The notes under the pieces: generated by a model
The model's database searches: none
What the model was told of the DNA's origin: nothing
What the model saw: the letters and a program-made list of their open reading frames with translations, nothing else
Translations under genes and position numbers: made by a program
Assembly: GCA_040878035.1 (NCBI GenBank)
Contig: JBBDMX010000059.1
Span: 33,617-97,616, forward strand
DNA length: 64,000 nt
DNA from: JBBDMX01 sp040878035
GTDB taxonomy: Bacteria; Planctomycetota; Phycisphaerae; Phycisphaerales; Phycisphaeraceae
Reading direction: 5' to 3'
In this document: in pieces, positions 52,838 through 62,276 of the stretch
How the letters are laid out: the number at the start of each line of letters is the position of its first letter
How positions within the stretch are numbered: position 1 is the first letter of the stretch

Positions 52838-55000
52838 TCACCCGACGGCCTCCGTTGGCGTACTGCGCCGCCGGCTGAGCGCGTGAGCCAGCAACGCTTC
52901 GGCCAGAATGGCTGCCACCGCCCCGATCATCAGCGGCAGCCAAAGTTCCCGACCGAGCCGTGCTTCGGCGATCGCCGGCGCCAACGACGCCTGCGGCCAC
53001 ATCACCCTCATGCCAAGTTCCTTTGCAACGCGCTCCAGTTCGTCTCGCTCCAGCGTCCGCACATCCGATTCACCTGTCTGCGGGTTCACCGCCACCACGA
53101 ACGCCGGCGAGGCGACGACGCACTGCACGAGGTGGAATCCCACCTGCTCGGTCTGCTCGAGCACTCCAACCGTGCGGCCCTGCCGCTCGACGGTCTGCGT
53201 GTGTGTCGTCCGGCCCGTCGGCTCGACGAACGTGACGTCCGCACCGACCTCCATATCGTCCAGCGCCACCACGATCGGGCTTCCCGCCGGCACGGGTACC
53301 TCCAGGTCCTGCTGCGTGAGGTACGTGACCATCTGGTTTAGCAACATGGGGAAGGCGGGATTGATCACCATGTTGTGCCACAGGCGATTGGCGGTGCTGG
53401 CGAAGAGCAGCACACGTCCTCGACCGACGCGATGCTCGACCAGCAGCGGATCGGCGCCGGGAGCGATGCGCAACACGGTATGTGACTCGGCCACGGGCGC
53501 CAGTTTCATGTACCGCCAGAAACGCACGTGCCCCAGCAGATCGCCCGGCAGGCCGGCCAGGGGCTGACAGAGCGGATGATCACTTAGAGCGGTGTCCAGG
53601 GGCCAGCCATCGGTCTCGCCGAAGGGCTCTTCGGCTAAGCCTTCGAGGCGCGCCGGCAGCAGCTTGACCGAACCCTCGAGCAGGCGGCGGTTCCAGATTT
53701 CCGGGCGCGTATTGGGGCCCACGAACACGACCAGCCCACCGCCGGCGCGGACGAACTCGCTCAGCGACGGGGCGAGCTGCTCGGGCAACTCGGCAAGGTC
53801 GGCGAGCATCACCACGTCGTACTGCTGGAAGGAGACCGTCGCCAGTGCGCTCCAAGGCAGGGCATCGATCTCAAGGGGCGCGCCGGTTTCGCCGTTGCGC
53901 GGCAGCGACAGGGCGCTGACGAGGAAATCGGTCGCCCCTTCGAAGCGCTGCGGCGAGGGACTGCCGTCCACGCACAGCACGCGCAGCCGTTCTCGCACGT
54001 GGGCGACGGCAAAGCGGCTGTTGTCGATGGCCAGCTCATCGCCCTGAATCTCGGCGCGCAGTTTGACGCGGCCTACCTCCGTCAGCGGCGCAAAGAGCGA
54101 CACGCTCGCCGCCGCGCCGGGCGCCAGCGAGTCGATTGTGCGCTCGTCAACCGGGTTGTCGTTGACCCGGCAGATCACGCGCACGTTCTTTTGCAGCTGA
54201 GTGCCGAAGTTCTCGACGCGCGCGGTGTAGCGTGCCATCGAGTCGCGGCGCAGCATACCCGAAGCCAGTTGAAAGTCGGCTATAGCGAGGTTCTGGTCAT
54301 TGCCGGGTTCGACGGGTACGACCGCGACGCGAGCCAACCCGGCCAACCGCTGGTAGCCGGCTTGGCTTTCCGGCGACAGGGCCTGCCAGTCACGCCGCTG
54401 GACATCGGAGATCAGGTACACCTCCTGCTGCGCGGCCTTCGTCTGCTGTAGCAGCGGCTCGATCGTCTCGGGAAGCGTTTCAAGGTCGGCCCGCTCGGCC
54501 AGCGGTGACAAGTCACGCAGGGCCGCGGCAAAAGCATCCGCATCAAAGGGCATGTTGCGAAGCAGCACACGGTGCCGCGTGCCGACTAACACCAGCGACA
54601 CGGGATCACCCGAGTGGATGGTGCCGGCGATCTGCTGGGCTCGCTCGATCGCACGTTCGAAGCGTGACCGACCGGCGACCTGGTGCATCATGCTGTAGGA
54701 CCCGTCGACGGCGATGACCACGCCAGCGCGGCTCTCGCCCAGCATCGCCGCGGGGCCGGTCGGTCGGAACACCGGGCGTGCGAGTGCGAGCACCAGCAGC
54801 GCCACCGCCAGGCAGCGCAGCAGCATCAGCAGGATGTCGCGCAGCCGGATCTGTCGGGAGCGCACTTGCGCGGCACGCTGGAGGAAGCGCATCGCAGCCC
54901 AGTCGGTCTCGTGAAAGCGGTACAGGTTCAAGAGGTGCACAAGCACCGGAACCGCAACGCCGGCCAGACCGATAAGGAGCAGGGGGTTCAGGAAAGCCAT
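52838..55000 (-). CDS. BatA-like VWA protein
   Basis: A 720-residue protein. It starts AFLNPLLLIGLAGVAVPVLV, then HLLNLYRFHETDWAAMRFLQ and RLRDILLMLLRCLAVALLVL, the typical BatA N-terminus (PF07584) with two helices. A VWA domain follows with VIAVDGSYSMMHQ (DxSxS) near residue 95 and LISDVQRRDW near residue 190. The middle region has CARDB/Ig-like strands, then a segment (VLCVDGSPSPQRFEGATDFL) like that of amidotransferase-like proteins. The C-terminus carries another helix. It begins two nt after the DUF58 stop. Family members are linked to MoxR ATPases, and act at the inner membrane. Confidence 0.85.
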   Translation of the reverse strand: MAFLNPLLLIGLAGVAVPVLVHLLNLYRFHETDWAAMRFLQRAAQVRSRQIRLRDILLMLLRCLAVALLVLALARPVFRPTGPAAMLGESRAGVVIAVDGSYSMMHQVAGRSRFERAIERAQQIAGTIHSGDPVSLVLVGTRHRVLLRNMPFDADAFAAALRDLSPLAERADLETLPETIEPLLQQTKAAQQEVYLISDVQRRDWQALSPESQAGYQRLAGLARVAVVPVEPGNDQNLAIADFQLASGMLRRDSMARYTARVENFGTQLQKNVRVICRVNDNPVDERTIDSLAPGAAASVSLFAPLTEVGRVKLRAEIQGDELAIDNSRFAVAHVRERLRVLCVDGSPSPQRFEGATDFLVSALSLPRNGETGAPLEIDALPWSALATVSFQQYDVVMLADLAELPEQLAPSLSEFVRAGGGLVVFVGPNTRPEIWNRRLLEGSVKLLPARLEGLAEEPFGETDGWPLDTALSDHPLCQPLAGLPGDLLGHVRFWRYMKLAPVAESHTVLRIAPGADPLLVEHRVGRGRVLLFASTANRLWHNMVINPAFPMLLNQMVTYLTQQDLEVPVPAGSPIVVALDDMEVGADVTFVEPTGRTTHTQTVERQGRTVGVLEQTEQVGFHLVQCVVASPAFVVAVNPQTGESDVRTLERDELERVAKELGMRVMWPQASLAPAIAEARLGRELWLPLMIGAVAAILAEALLAHALSRRRSTPTEAVG

Positions 55001-55002
55001 AA

Positions 55003-55932
55003 TTACTCGGTCCACTCCGCCTCGCGAGACGAGCCGGATCGACGGATGAGGTACTCGCTGAGCACCACGTCCACGGGCCGCGACGTATCGACCAACACGT
55101 AATCCACGTGGCTGCGCTCACACCCAGTGCGCACCGCATCGAGAAACGCGCGCAGGTCTTCCATGTAAAGGTCACGGATGCGATCCGGCTGCGTGGTGAA
55201 CTGCGTTTCTCCCTCAAGGCCGTTGAACTTCCACGTGCCGGTGAAGGGAAAGTTCAATTCATGCGGGTCCATCAGGTGAAAGACGACCACGTTATGCCCG
55301 CGGAATCGCAGGTGGTCCAAGCCGCGCAGGAAGCCAGCTTCGTCGTCAAGCAGATCGCTGAAGAGAATGACCACGCCGCGGCGGTTGATGCGGGCCGCCA
55401 TGTCGTGAAGCTGCGCGGCGATATTGGTGCGCGGCTCGCCGGTGGCTTCGGCCAGCCGCTGATTCATCACGCCCAGGATGCCCATCGCGCTGCGTGGCTC
55501 GATGAAGCTGCGGAGCTGCGAGTCGAATATCGCCAACCCCACACTGTCGCGCTGCTTGAGGATCAGGTACGCCAGCGACGCCGCAAGATACTTGGCGTAT
55601 TCGAGCTTGCTCACGGGTCCCGAGCCGTAAGACATCGAGCTGCTGGCGTCCAGCAGAAGGTAGCCCTCGTAGCAGGTCTCGGCTTCGTAGAGCTTGGTGA
55701 AGTAGCGTTCGGTGCGCGCGTAGACGCGCCAGTCCAGGTGTTTGATCGCGTCGCCCGGAGCGTAGGGTCGGTGATAGGCGAAGTCCGTGCTGAAGCCGCG
55801 CAAGGGACTTCGATGCGCACCAACACGCAGGCCTTCGACCACTTCGCGTGCGATCAACTCCAGCGAGCCGATCTTCTGAAGCGTCGCCGGGTCGAGATAG
55901 CGAAGTTCAGGGTGTGACGCCTGCGGTGTCAT
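55003..55932 (-). CDS. DUF58 domain protein
   Basis: A 309-residue cytosolic VWA-like protein, the usual partner of MoxR. The DUF58 signature is clear: RSPLRGFSTDFAYHRPYAPG, then DAIKHLDWRVYARTERYFTK (Y-x-x-G-D-x-x-(R/K)-x-(I/L)-DW), followed by LLLDASSSMSYG with the metal-site DxSxS and VILFSDLLDDEAGFL. It overlaps the upstream MoxR gene by 26 nt and ends two nt before BatA. The ATG at 55932 agrees with the family start (L-R-Y-L-D-P-x-T-L). Confidence 0.92.
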   Translation of the reverse strand: MTPQASHPELRYLDPATLQKIGSLELIAREVVEGLRVGAHRSPLRGFSTDFAYHRPYAPGDAIKHLDWRVYARTERYFTKLYEAETCYEGYLLLDASSSMSYGSGPVSKLEYAKYLAASLAYLILKQRDSVGLAIFDSQLRSFIEPRSAMGILGVMNQRLAEATGEPRTNIAAQLHDMAARINRRGVVILFSDLLDDEAGFLRGLDHLRFRGHNVVVFHLMDPHELNFPFTGTWKFNGLEGETQFTTQPDRIRDLYMEDLRAFLDAVRTGCERSHVDYVLVDTSRPVDVVLSEYLIRRSGSSREAEWTE

Positions 55933-56959
55933 AGAGCTTCTCGTCGGCGGGGATGGTCTGTAGCAACTGCTCGATGATGTGGTCGGTGGTCCGGCCCTCC
56001 GAACGGGCGCTGAAGTTGGGGATGATGCGATGGCGCAACACCGGCGGGGCGACCGCCTGGATATCCTGGATCGCCACGTGCCCATGCCCGCGCAACGCCG
56101 CCCGCGCCTTACCCGCGAGAATCATGTTCAGCGTGGCGCGCGGCCCGGCGCCCCAGGCAATCCACTTGCGGATGAAGTCCGGCGCATCGGGCTCTTGAGG
56201 CCGGGTGGCGCGGGCGATCGTCGCCGCGTACTCGTACATGTGCTGGGCCACGGGAATGCGGCGGACGATCTTCTGCATCTGGAGAATCTCGTCCCGCCCC
56301 ATCACTTCGCGCAGGGTGATTTCCGTGCCCCCAGTCACTCGCTTGGCGATCTCGATTTCGTCGGACTTGCTGGGGTAACGTACGAGGATGTTGAACAGGA
56401 ATCGGTCCAGCTGCGCCTCGGGCAGGGGATAGGTGCCTTCCTGCTCGATGGGATTCTGGGTGGCCAGCACGAAGAACGGGGGATCGAGTTTGTAGTCGTC
56501 GCCGCCGGAGGAGATCTTACGCTCCTGCATGGCTTCCAACAGCGCGGCCTGGGTCTTGGGTGGCGTGCGGTTAATCTCATCGGCGAGAATCAGATTGGCG
56601 AAGATCGGGCCCTTGAGGAACTTGAATCGCCGCTCTCTGGTCTGCGGATCGTCCTGCAAGACTTCGGTGCCCGTGATGTCCGACGGCATGAGGTCGGGCG
56701 TGAACTGGATGCGCTTAAACGATAGCGACAGCGCCTGGGCCAGCGAACTGACCAGCAGCGTCTTGGCCAGGCCGGGGACGCCGACCAGCAGGCAGTGACC
56801 GTTGGAGAAGATGGCGATCATCATCTCGTCGATCACCTCGTCCATGCCGACGATGATCTTGCGGATCTCACCGACGATGGTGTCACGCTTCTGGCCCAGA
56901 CGCTGGAGTGCCTCAACATCATCGGCGTCGCCGGCGGGAACATCGACACGGTCATTCAT
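55907..56959 (-). CDS. moxR: MoxR family AAA+ ATPase
   Basis: A 350-residue AAA+ ATPase that probably remodels or activates protein complexes with its VWA partners. Walker A is GVPGLAKT (residues ~60-67), Walker B is LILADEINRTPPKTQAALLE with the family DEINR, and sensor 1 is FVLATQNPIEQEGTYPLPEA. The C-terminal lid includes ASPR-equivalent GPRATLNMILAGKARAAL. A GGGAGG site lies about nine nt before the ATG at 56959. A 64-nt gap separates it from the upstream gene, the largest gap in the operon. Confidence 0.95.
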   Translation of the reverse strand: MNDRVDVPAGDADDVEALQRLGQKRDTIVGEIRKIIVGMDEVIDEMMIAIFSNGHCLLVGVPGLAKTLLVSSLAQALSLSFKRIQFTPDLMPSDITGTEVLQDDPQTRERRFKFLKGPIFANLILADEINRTPPKTQAALLEAMQERKISSGGDDYKLDPPFFVLATQNPIEQEGTYPLPEAQLDRFLFNILVRYPSKSDEIEIAKRVTGGTEITLREVMGRDEILQMQKIVRRIPVAQHMYEYAATIARATRPQEPDAPDFIRKWIAWGAGPRATLNMILAGKARAALRGHGHVAIQDIQAVAPPVLRHRIIPNFSARSEGRTTDHIIEQLLQTIPADEKLYDTAGVTP

Positions 56960-57023
56960 GGCGGGGACCTCCCTGGTTCAAACCGGCGGGTCTAACGACC
57001 ACACTTACGGTGCGGGGAACACG

Positions 57024-60000
57024 TCAATCATTGGTCACATTGTCATCTTCCGCGGCATTTGCAGGTTCAGGATCACGCCGGGGCACTGGCTTAGCGCCTT
57101 GGGGCAGGCGCGAAGCCAAACGCAGCAATCCATTGGGATCTGCAATCTGGAAATAGTAACCCCAGGTGCCGGCACTGTTGCCTACCTTTAGCTGCAGTTC
57201 ATTCCAGCCCGCCTCCAGACTGATCGTAACGCGGTCCTGCGCCGGTGCCGCGCCGCGGGCTCCGTAGTGGCTGTGCACCACGGCGCCGTTGACGCGCAAG
57301 AGGTGATGATCATCGCTGCCAATGCCTACGTCATGGTCGCCGGCCTTGTCGCAGTGCACATAACTGACCGCGACCGCTGCGGCGTGAGGCCGTGGAAAAA
57401 GCGTTGAAACCGATACGTATCCACGCTCATCCGCGGTGATCGGCTGCCAACGCGCTTGCTCGCCATCCATCGCGGGGTACGTCGCCTCAAAATCAACCAA
57501 CTGCTCGGGCGGCAATGCCTGCTTCCAGGACATTTGGGCCAAGCCGGATTCCGTCAGCACGATCTGCAGGTAATGCGAGCGCTCCGGATCGACCTGCTGC
57601 AGTCCGAAGGGACCGACGATCATCCATTGCTGCACCAATCGCGCGCCCGGCATGGCCTGGTCCCATGGTAGCACGCCTTGCTCTGCCGGTGCCTCGGGCG
57701 CTAACGCGGCGGCCTGGACAGCTTTGGCCTCATACACAGCCCGCAGCTTCTGCGTCTGCTCGACAATCGCCCCGTCCCGATCTTTATCAGCGCGCTGGGC
57801 ACTTTCATTGAGCCAGTGTAACGCCGCCGGCCATTGCTCCAGGCCCGCGCTGGTTTGCGCCATCAGGAAGCATACGTGTGGATCCTGCTGTTGCCGCTCA
57901 GAGCGCTGGATCATCGTCGCAAGGTGTTGCTCGGCCTCCTTAAAGTTACGGGCATGCAGCGCCGCCTCGGCTGCCGCGATGTCTCGCTCATTCTGGATCC
58001 GATCGGCGACGGCCGCCAGCGTCTTCTGGACCCGGCGATGAACGATTGCGCCCGTATCCTGCCGGATAATCTTGCCGCTGCGGTCCAGCGTCAGCGCGAT
58101 GCCGCCACGGTCAAAGCCGGGGTCGCCATAGATCTGCGCCACCGGGTCCTCCAGGCCCATACCGCTAAACGCGATCGGCCAGGGCCAGTTCCACTGATCA
58201 GCCATGGCGCGGGCATCCTGCTGTGTGCCGCCGATCAAAACCGCCACCACCGGCAACGCGCCGGGTTGACCTGGCCCGTACTTGGGCTTGAGCAGGTTCG
58301 CCAGTTTGCTAAGCGAGTGCTTCCTGCGCGCCGTGTCATCGCTCAGGTTTTCGGGCATGCGGACGATGTACACCAGTCCGTACTGGCCGCGCCAGTCGTC
58401 GGGCAGGCTGAGCGTCGAGCCGTCCAGCAGCGTCAGCTTGGCGCGGAACGTGAGCCCTTCCTCGTTGTCGCCGCGCAATTGCCGAAGCACGACCCGGGCG
58501 GCGGGCGTCTGGCGGTGCTCACGCGCCAGCATCCCCAGATAATCACGCCCAAGCTCTGGCAGACCCAGTTCCATGCTCAGCACCACACTGGCGATCAGGG
58601 CCGGCGCCCGCTCTTGGCCGTCGCCATGTCGCGCCAGCAGCGCGGCAATACCGTCGCCCGCCTTGGCGTGGTCATCGGCCTGTCGCAGCGCCCACCGCGT
58701 GGCGCACAGGTCGGCCAGCAGCTTGGCACGCGGGGGAGCATCCGAATCGAGCACCTCCTGGGCAATGCCCGCGGCCCGCTCCAGCAGCGCCGCGTCCGTC
58801 TTGATCGCCGCCAAACCCACCAGCGCCGCCATCAGCCGGTTACGCACCAGAAACAAATCCGCCGCCTTGCCGTGTTGATCAAGCGCAGCCTCGCACAGCG
58901 CCACGGCCTTGCTGTAACGCGCCGCCGCCTGCTCGTCGCTGAGCCAAAGTCGCCTGGGCGGCGCGGCGAAGCACTCCTGAATCGCCCCCAGCACTGCCGC
59001 CGGCACGCGCGGCCCGGCCAGCCCCGCCAGGGCCGCCGCCGCCGCCTCCGGCTCGCCCAACTCCGGGGGCGCCGCCGTCGTCACCTGCGTCACCCCCACC
59101 GGCCGCGTGATCATGAACTCCCCGGCACGCAGGAAGACCATCGTCTGCACCAGCGCGTCGTTGTCGAAGGGATCGGTATCAAACCCCTTGTGTCGCCGCA
59201 GCTTGTCGGTCAGCCCCTTGCCGGCGGCGTCGATGTAGCAGATGCTGGGCAAGTCGGCGCGGGCAAAGGACAGCAGCAGCGGGTCCTCCAGGCCCCGCGC
59301 GCGAAAAGCCTGCGGGAAGTCCAGCCCCAGCCGCTCGGCGGTACGCTGCGCGTGCTTGACCGCAGGATCAATGTTCACGCCCACCAGCAGGATGCCCTGC
59401 CCGGCACGGTACAGGTCCTTCACATCGCCCATCTTCAGTTCCAGTTGCTCCGTGTCGGCCGACCAGAACACCAGGGCAACGTTCCGCCCCAGCGTGTCCA
59501 TGGGCAGGCGCAGGCCCCGGCCGTCGGCAAGCTCGATCTGGCCCCTGACCATGCTCTGCCCGGCCAGGACGCCATAGCGTGTCAGCAGGAAGGCGCGCAC
59601 CTGGAGATCGTCGCCAAAGTGGTTGGCCAGGCGGTCGCGCAGGGCGGCAAACAGGGCGGCGTGGCCCGCGTCAAAGGCCATCATCATGGCGCGCATGGCG
59701 GCCTGGGCCTCGACGGGGGTCTGATAGTATTGGTCCGCCAGGCGGGCAATGGCGATGGCGATCGCCGGGTCGCCGGGGCGGTGGCGCGCGATCTGGGCGT
59801 AGGTCAGCAGGAGGTGGGCCGGCAGGCGCGAGGTCGCCGGCGCCGCCGAGTCGGCGATCCGTGCCGCCAGGTCCAGCATCACCGCCCTGGCCTCGTCGCT
59901 GCCCCCGATCCCCGCCGCGCTTTGCGCGGCGGCAAGCATCAGGTCATGCACCTGGTACAGATTGATCGCTCGGGGATACTGTCGCTCAAGTAGCCGACCC

Positions 60001-60266
60001 TTGCTCAGAACCAGTTCGTAACGTCTGAGCTTGGCTGGGTCAGTCAGCGCAGCGTTGGGCGGTACATAGTGAGCTGCCAATTCGTCGAGGTTCTGCTGGG
60101 GGACCATGTTCACCGCAGCCAAAGCCGTCGCGTCTTTGGCGACAGACAAGCTCGGCGCGACGATCGCGCCAACGAGCGACATCATCATCGTGACGACTGC
60201 CAAAGCAAGCCGACTCGCGTGTTGCCTGGGTCTGGGGGCGCCGATCATGGGGGCCTTCGTGCTCAT
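57024..60266 (-). CDS. Large secreted protein with two thioredoxin-like domains lacking CxxC and a C-terminal beta domain
   Basis: A 1,080-residue exported protein (signal helix LALAVVTMMMSLVGAIVAPS, residues ~20-42). A helical region is followed by a TlpA/thioredoxin-like domain near residue 250 (LGRNVALVFWSADTEQLELK). A second lies near 640 (DWRGQYGLVYIVRMPENLSD). In both, the place of the usual W-C-x-x-C is occupied by non-Cys residues, so redox activity is unlikely. Residues ~900-1,075 form a beta domain (MIVGPFGL, then VGIGSDDHHLLRVNGAVVHS and GWNELQLKVGNSAGTWGYYF) that matches the C-terminus of the TolA-like protein at 15441. ATGA overlap with the upstream gene. Confidence 0.75.
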   Translation of the reverse strand: MSTKAPMIGAPRPRQHASRLALAVVTMMMSLVGAIVAPSLSVAKDATALAAVNMVPQQNLDELAAHYVPPNAALTDPAKLRRYELVLSKGRLLERQYPRAINLYQVHDLMLAAAQSAAGIGGSDEARAVMLDLAARIADSAAPATSRLPAHLLLTYAQIARHRPGDPAIAIAIARLADQYYQTPVEAQAAMRAMMMAFDAGHAALFAALRDRLANHFGDDLQVRAFLLTRYGVLAGQSMVRGQIELADGRGLRLPMDTLGRNVALVFWSADTEQLELKMGDVKDLYRAGQGILLVGVNIDPAVKHAQRTAERLGLDFPQAFRARGLEDPLLLSFARADLPSICYIDAAGKGLTDKLRRHKGFDTDPFDNDALVQTMVFLRAGEFMITRPVGVTQVTTAAPPELGEPEAAAAALAGLAGPRVPAAVLGAIQECFAAPPRRLWLSDEQAAARYSKAVALCEAALDQHGKAADLFLVRNRLMAALVGLAAIKTDAALLERAAGIAQEVLDSDAPPRAKLLADLCATRWALRQADDHAKAGDGIAALLARHGDGQERAPALIASVVLSMELGLPELGRDYLGMLAREHRQTPAARVVLRQLRGDNEEGLTFRAKLTLLDGSTLSLPDDWRGQYGLVYIVRMPENLSDDTARRKHSLSKLANLLKPKYGPGQPGALPVVAVLIGGTQQDARAMADQWNWPWPIAFSGMGLEDPVAQIYGDPGFDRGGIALTLDRSGKIIRQDTGAIVHRRVQKTLAAVADRIQNERDIAAAEAALHARNFKEAEQHLATMIQRSERQQQDPHVCFLMAQTSAGLEQWPAALHWLNESAQRADKDRDGAIVEQTQKLRAVYEAKAVQAAALAPEAPAEQGVLPWDQAMPGARLVQQWMIVGPFGLQQVDPERSHYLQIVLTESGLAQMSWKQALPPEQLVDFEATYPAMDGEQARWQPITADERGYVSVSTLFPRPHAAAVAVSYVHCDKAGDHDVGIGSDDHHLLRVNGAVVHSHYGARGAAPAQDRVTISLEAGWNELQLKVGNSAGTWGYYFQIADPNGLLRLASRLPQGAKPVPRRDPEPANAAEDDNVTND

Positions 60267-61372
60267 CGTTGGTAGACGGGGATAAAGCGGTACGGAGTGC
60301 CGAGTATGATGACCGCCATGGCTGTGGACTGTGCCTCCCCGCCCTTGCCGCCGGTCCACGAGCCGTCAGGTCGCTGTCGCTTTAGCATCGCATCGCGAAT
60401 GCGCGGATACCAGTCCTTATAGTGCTGTTCGCTGGCTTGAACCATGGCCTGGATACCATAGTAATGGCCGTAGTAGTAGTGTGGGCCGCCGTCGAACAAC
60501 TCGGCAGGCTGTTGTTTGAGGTAGCGCAGGCCGCTGGTGACCTGATCCGAATCGCGCCGGCCGCACAACTGCAGGGCATAGACAGCGCCGGCTGACCGAG
60601 GAAACGCCGGGGCGCCGCGGCCCTGGTAAGTAAAGCCGCCGGAGTTGGCGTGCCAGCAACTGTTCACGTACGCGATCGCTTTGTCGATTGTCTCGTCGGG
60701 CACAATGATGCCCGCCTGTCGGGCCGACGCCAGCGCGACGATCTGTGTGACAGTTACCGACAGGTCGGCATCCGTAGGTCGCGGATCATAGCGCCAGCCG
60801 CCCTGAAGGTTCTGTGAGCGGCGGATCACCTCGACCGCGCGTTTCAGTGCCTTGTGGACATCATCGTCTCGCTCCTTGCTGGTCATGCCCCACACCTCAG
60901 ACAGCGCCAGCGTCGCCAAGCCGTGGTCGTACATGCTGGTGCCCAGATAGCCATCCGGTGAAGCCTTGGCCTCGACCAGGAGGTACTCCATGCCACGATC
61001 CAGCGTCGCCCTGTGGGGTCCCTCGCCAGCGAACTGCGCCTTGACCATGAATGCCATCAGCGCCAGCGACGTATCGGCGACCTTGAACTGCTCGCCACGG
61101 GACCAGGAGCCGTCCGGGTTCTGGCTCCCGACGAGGTAGCGCAAGCCGCGGTCAATCGCCTGCGCTGCTGATTCGGTCAGTTCCGGTGCGTCGTCCTGTT
61201 CGTCGTTGGACACTCCTTCTACATGGTCGGATGCTGGCACGTCGACAATGGGTCTGTCGACCTGCGCCAGACTGAACGCCGCGGGTAACCAACCCACGAT
61301 TAATGCGGCAATCAAGTTGTGGGGCGATCCAGCATACCCCCACGCACCGTCCGGAGATGTGCTACGACACAT
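60263..61372 (-). CDS. Squalene-cyclase/prenyltransferase-repeat (alpha/alpha toroid) protein, first gene of the operon
   Basis: A 369-residue exported protein with a signal-like helix (LIAALIVGWLPAAFSLAQ, residues ~21-38). From residue ~75 it is a ring of helical repeats of the terpenoid-cyclase type: LRYLVGSQNPDGSWSRGEQF, then VEVIRRSQNLQGGWRYDPRP, and KRQRPDGSWTGGKGGEAQST. The acidic DxDD motif of true cyclases is not seen, so it is probably a structural or binding toroid. GAGGT sits seven nt before ATG at 61372; ATG 61378 is possible. Its ATGA junction places it in the eight-gene operon. Confidence 0.78.
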   Translation of the reverse strand: MCRSTSPDGAWGYAGSPHNLIAALIVGWLPAAFSLAQVDRPIVDVPASDHVEGVSNDEQDDAPELTESAAQAIDRGLRYLVGSQNPDGSWSRGEQFKVADTSLALMAFMVKAQFAGEGPHRATLDRGMEYLLVEAKASPDGYLGTSMYDHGLATLALSEVWGMTSKERDDDVHKALKRAVEVIRRSQNLQGGWRYDPRPTDADLSVTVTQIVALASARQAGIIVPDETIDKAIAYVNSCWHANSGGFTYQGRGAPAFPRSAGAVYALQLCGRRDSDQVTSGLRYLKQQPAELFDGGPHYYYGHYYGIQAMVQASEQHYKDWYPRIRDAMLKRQRPDGSWTGGKGGEAQSTAMAVIILGTPYRFIPVYQR

Positions 61373-61508
61373 TTGCATACCTCGTTGGAATCGGGAACTG
61401 TGGGTTGCTGGTCGCTGCGTGCTGCCCGATGGTTGTGTTTCGTGCCATGGCGGCATCAAGTTGCCGTGTGCCAGACGGCGGGTGGCATCATGACTGTGCG
61501 GACAGAGC

Positions 61509-62255
61509 CTAATGTATGACCCAAGTGCCGTCTTTGTCGAACGACTCCTTGATGCCGTGGTTGCTGGCATCAACCCAGGCGTTGTTCAAATCGAGCATGG
61601 CTTGGCCATCCAGGACCTCGGCGTGGCCATCCAGGTGCAGGCCTGTGGTGGCACTCTGGCCGTGAGGTGTCCATACGGCTTTCCAGCCCCCGCCCGGGCC
61701 CTTCTTGTTGCGGGCAAAGAGCTGATAGCCAGGGGTGAACTTGGTCTCACTGGCATTCCATTTCCCGGTGCAGGCATAGGCCATCACATCGGAGGGCAAG
61801 GGTACCTTGCTGATGTTGATGCCGTCAAACAAGAGACCTATGGCGTTATTCTGGGCATGGACAGTGAATGTTGAGTCCTGCGTGCCACTGGCAATATCGT
61901 AACTCCCGAAGACCGCATCGTCGGACCCTTCACCTTCCGGGCAATCGATCGACTTGGCGCCGGCCGTCAAGTATTCAGTGGAGTTGTAGGAGTCTGGGAC
62001 GAGGAATTGGTACCACCAGCGCGTGCCCACCCCGGGAAACGCACAGCGGCCAGTGGGTACGACCTGCTTCCAGTCGCTGGCGTAGGTCATGACGGCGATA
62101 CCCACCTGGCGCTTGTTGCTCAGGCATATCGAGGTCCGCGCCGCGGCCTTGGCGGCGCTGAGCGCCGGCAACAACATCGCGATCAACAGAGCGATGATGC
62201 TGATCACCACCAGCAGTTCGATGAGGGTAAAGGCTTTATTTCGCTTGCAGTGCAT
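61509..62255 (-). CDS. Prepilin-type N-terminal methylation protein (pseudopilin-like)
   Basis: A 248-residue protein with a class III signal: KRNKAFTLIELLVVISIIAL, with the cleavage/methylation site at A-FTLIELL (Phe1 with Glu5), then one long hydrophobic helix. The C-terminal region reads TGLHLDGHAEVLDGQAMLDL, an HLDGH pattern close to the H-x9-DG end of the DUF1559-like planctomycete pseudopilins. It is expected to be processed by a prepilin peptidase and placed at the inner membrane or in a type II secretion/pilus-like fibre. GGAGG at five nt before ATG 62255 decides the start over an ATG five codons earlier. Confidence 0.85.
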   Translation of the reverse strand: MHCKRNKAFTLIELLVVISIIALLIAMLLPALSAAKAAARTSICLSNKRQVGIAVMTYASDWKQVVPTGRCAFPGVGTRWWYQFLVPDSYNSTEYLTAGAKSIDCPEGEGSDDAVFGSYDIASGTQDSTFTVHAQNNAIGLLFDGINISKVPLPSDVMAYACTGKWNASETKFTPGYQLFARNKKGPGGGWKAVWTPHGQSATTGLHLDGHAEVLDGQAMLDLNNAWVDASNHGIKESFDKDGTWVIH

Positions 62256-62276
62256 GGCTGCCTCCATCACGCGGCG

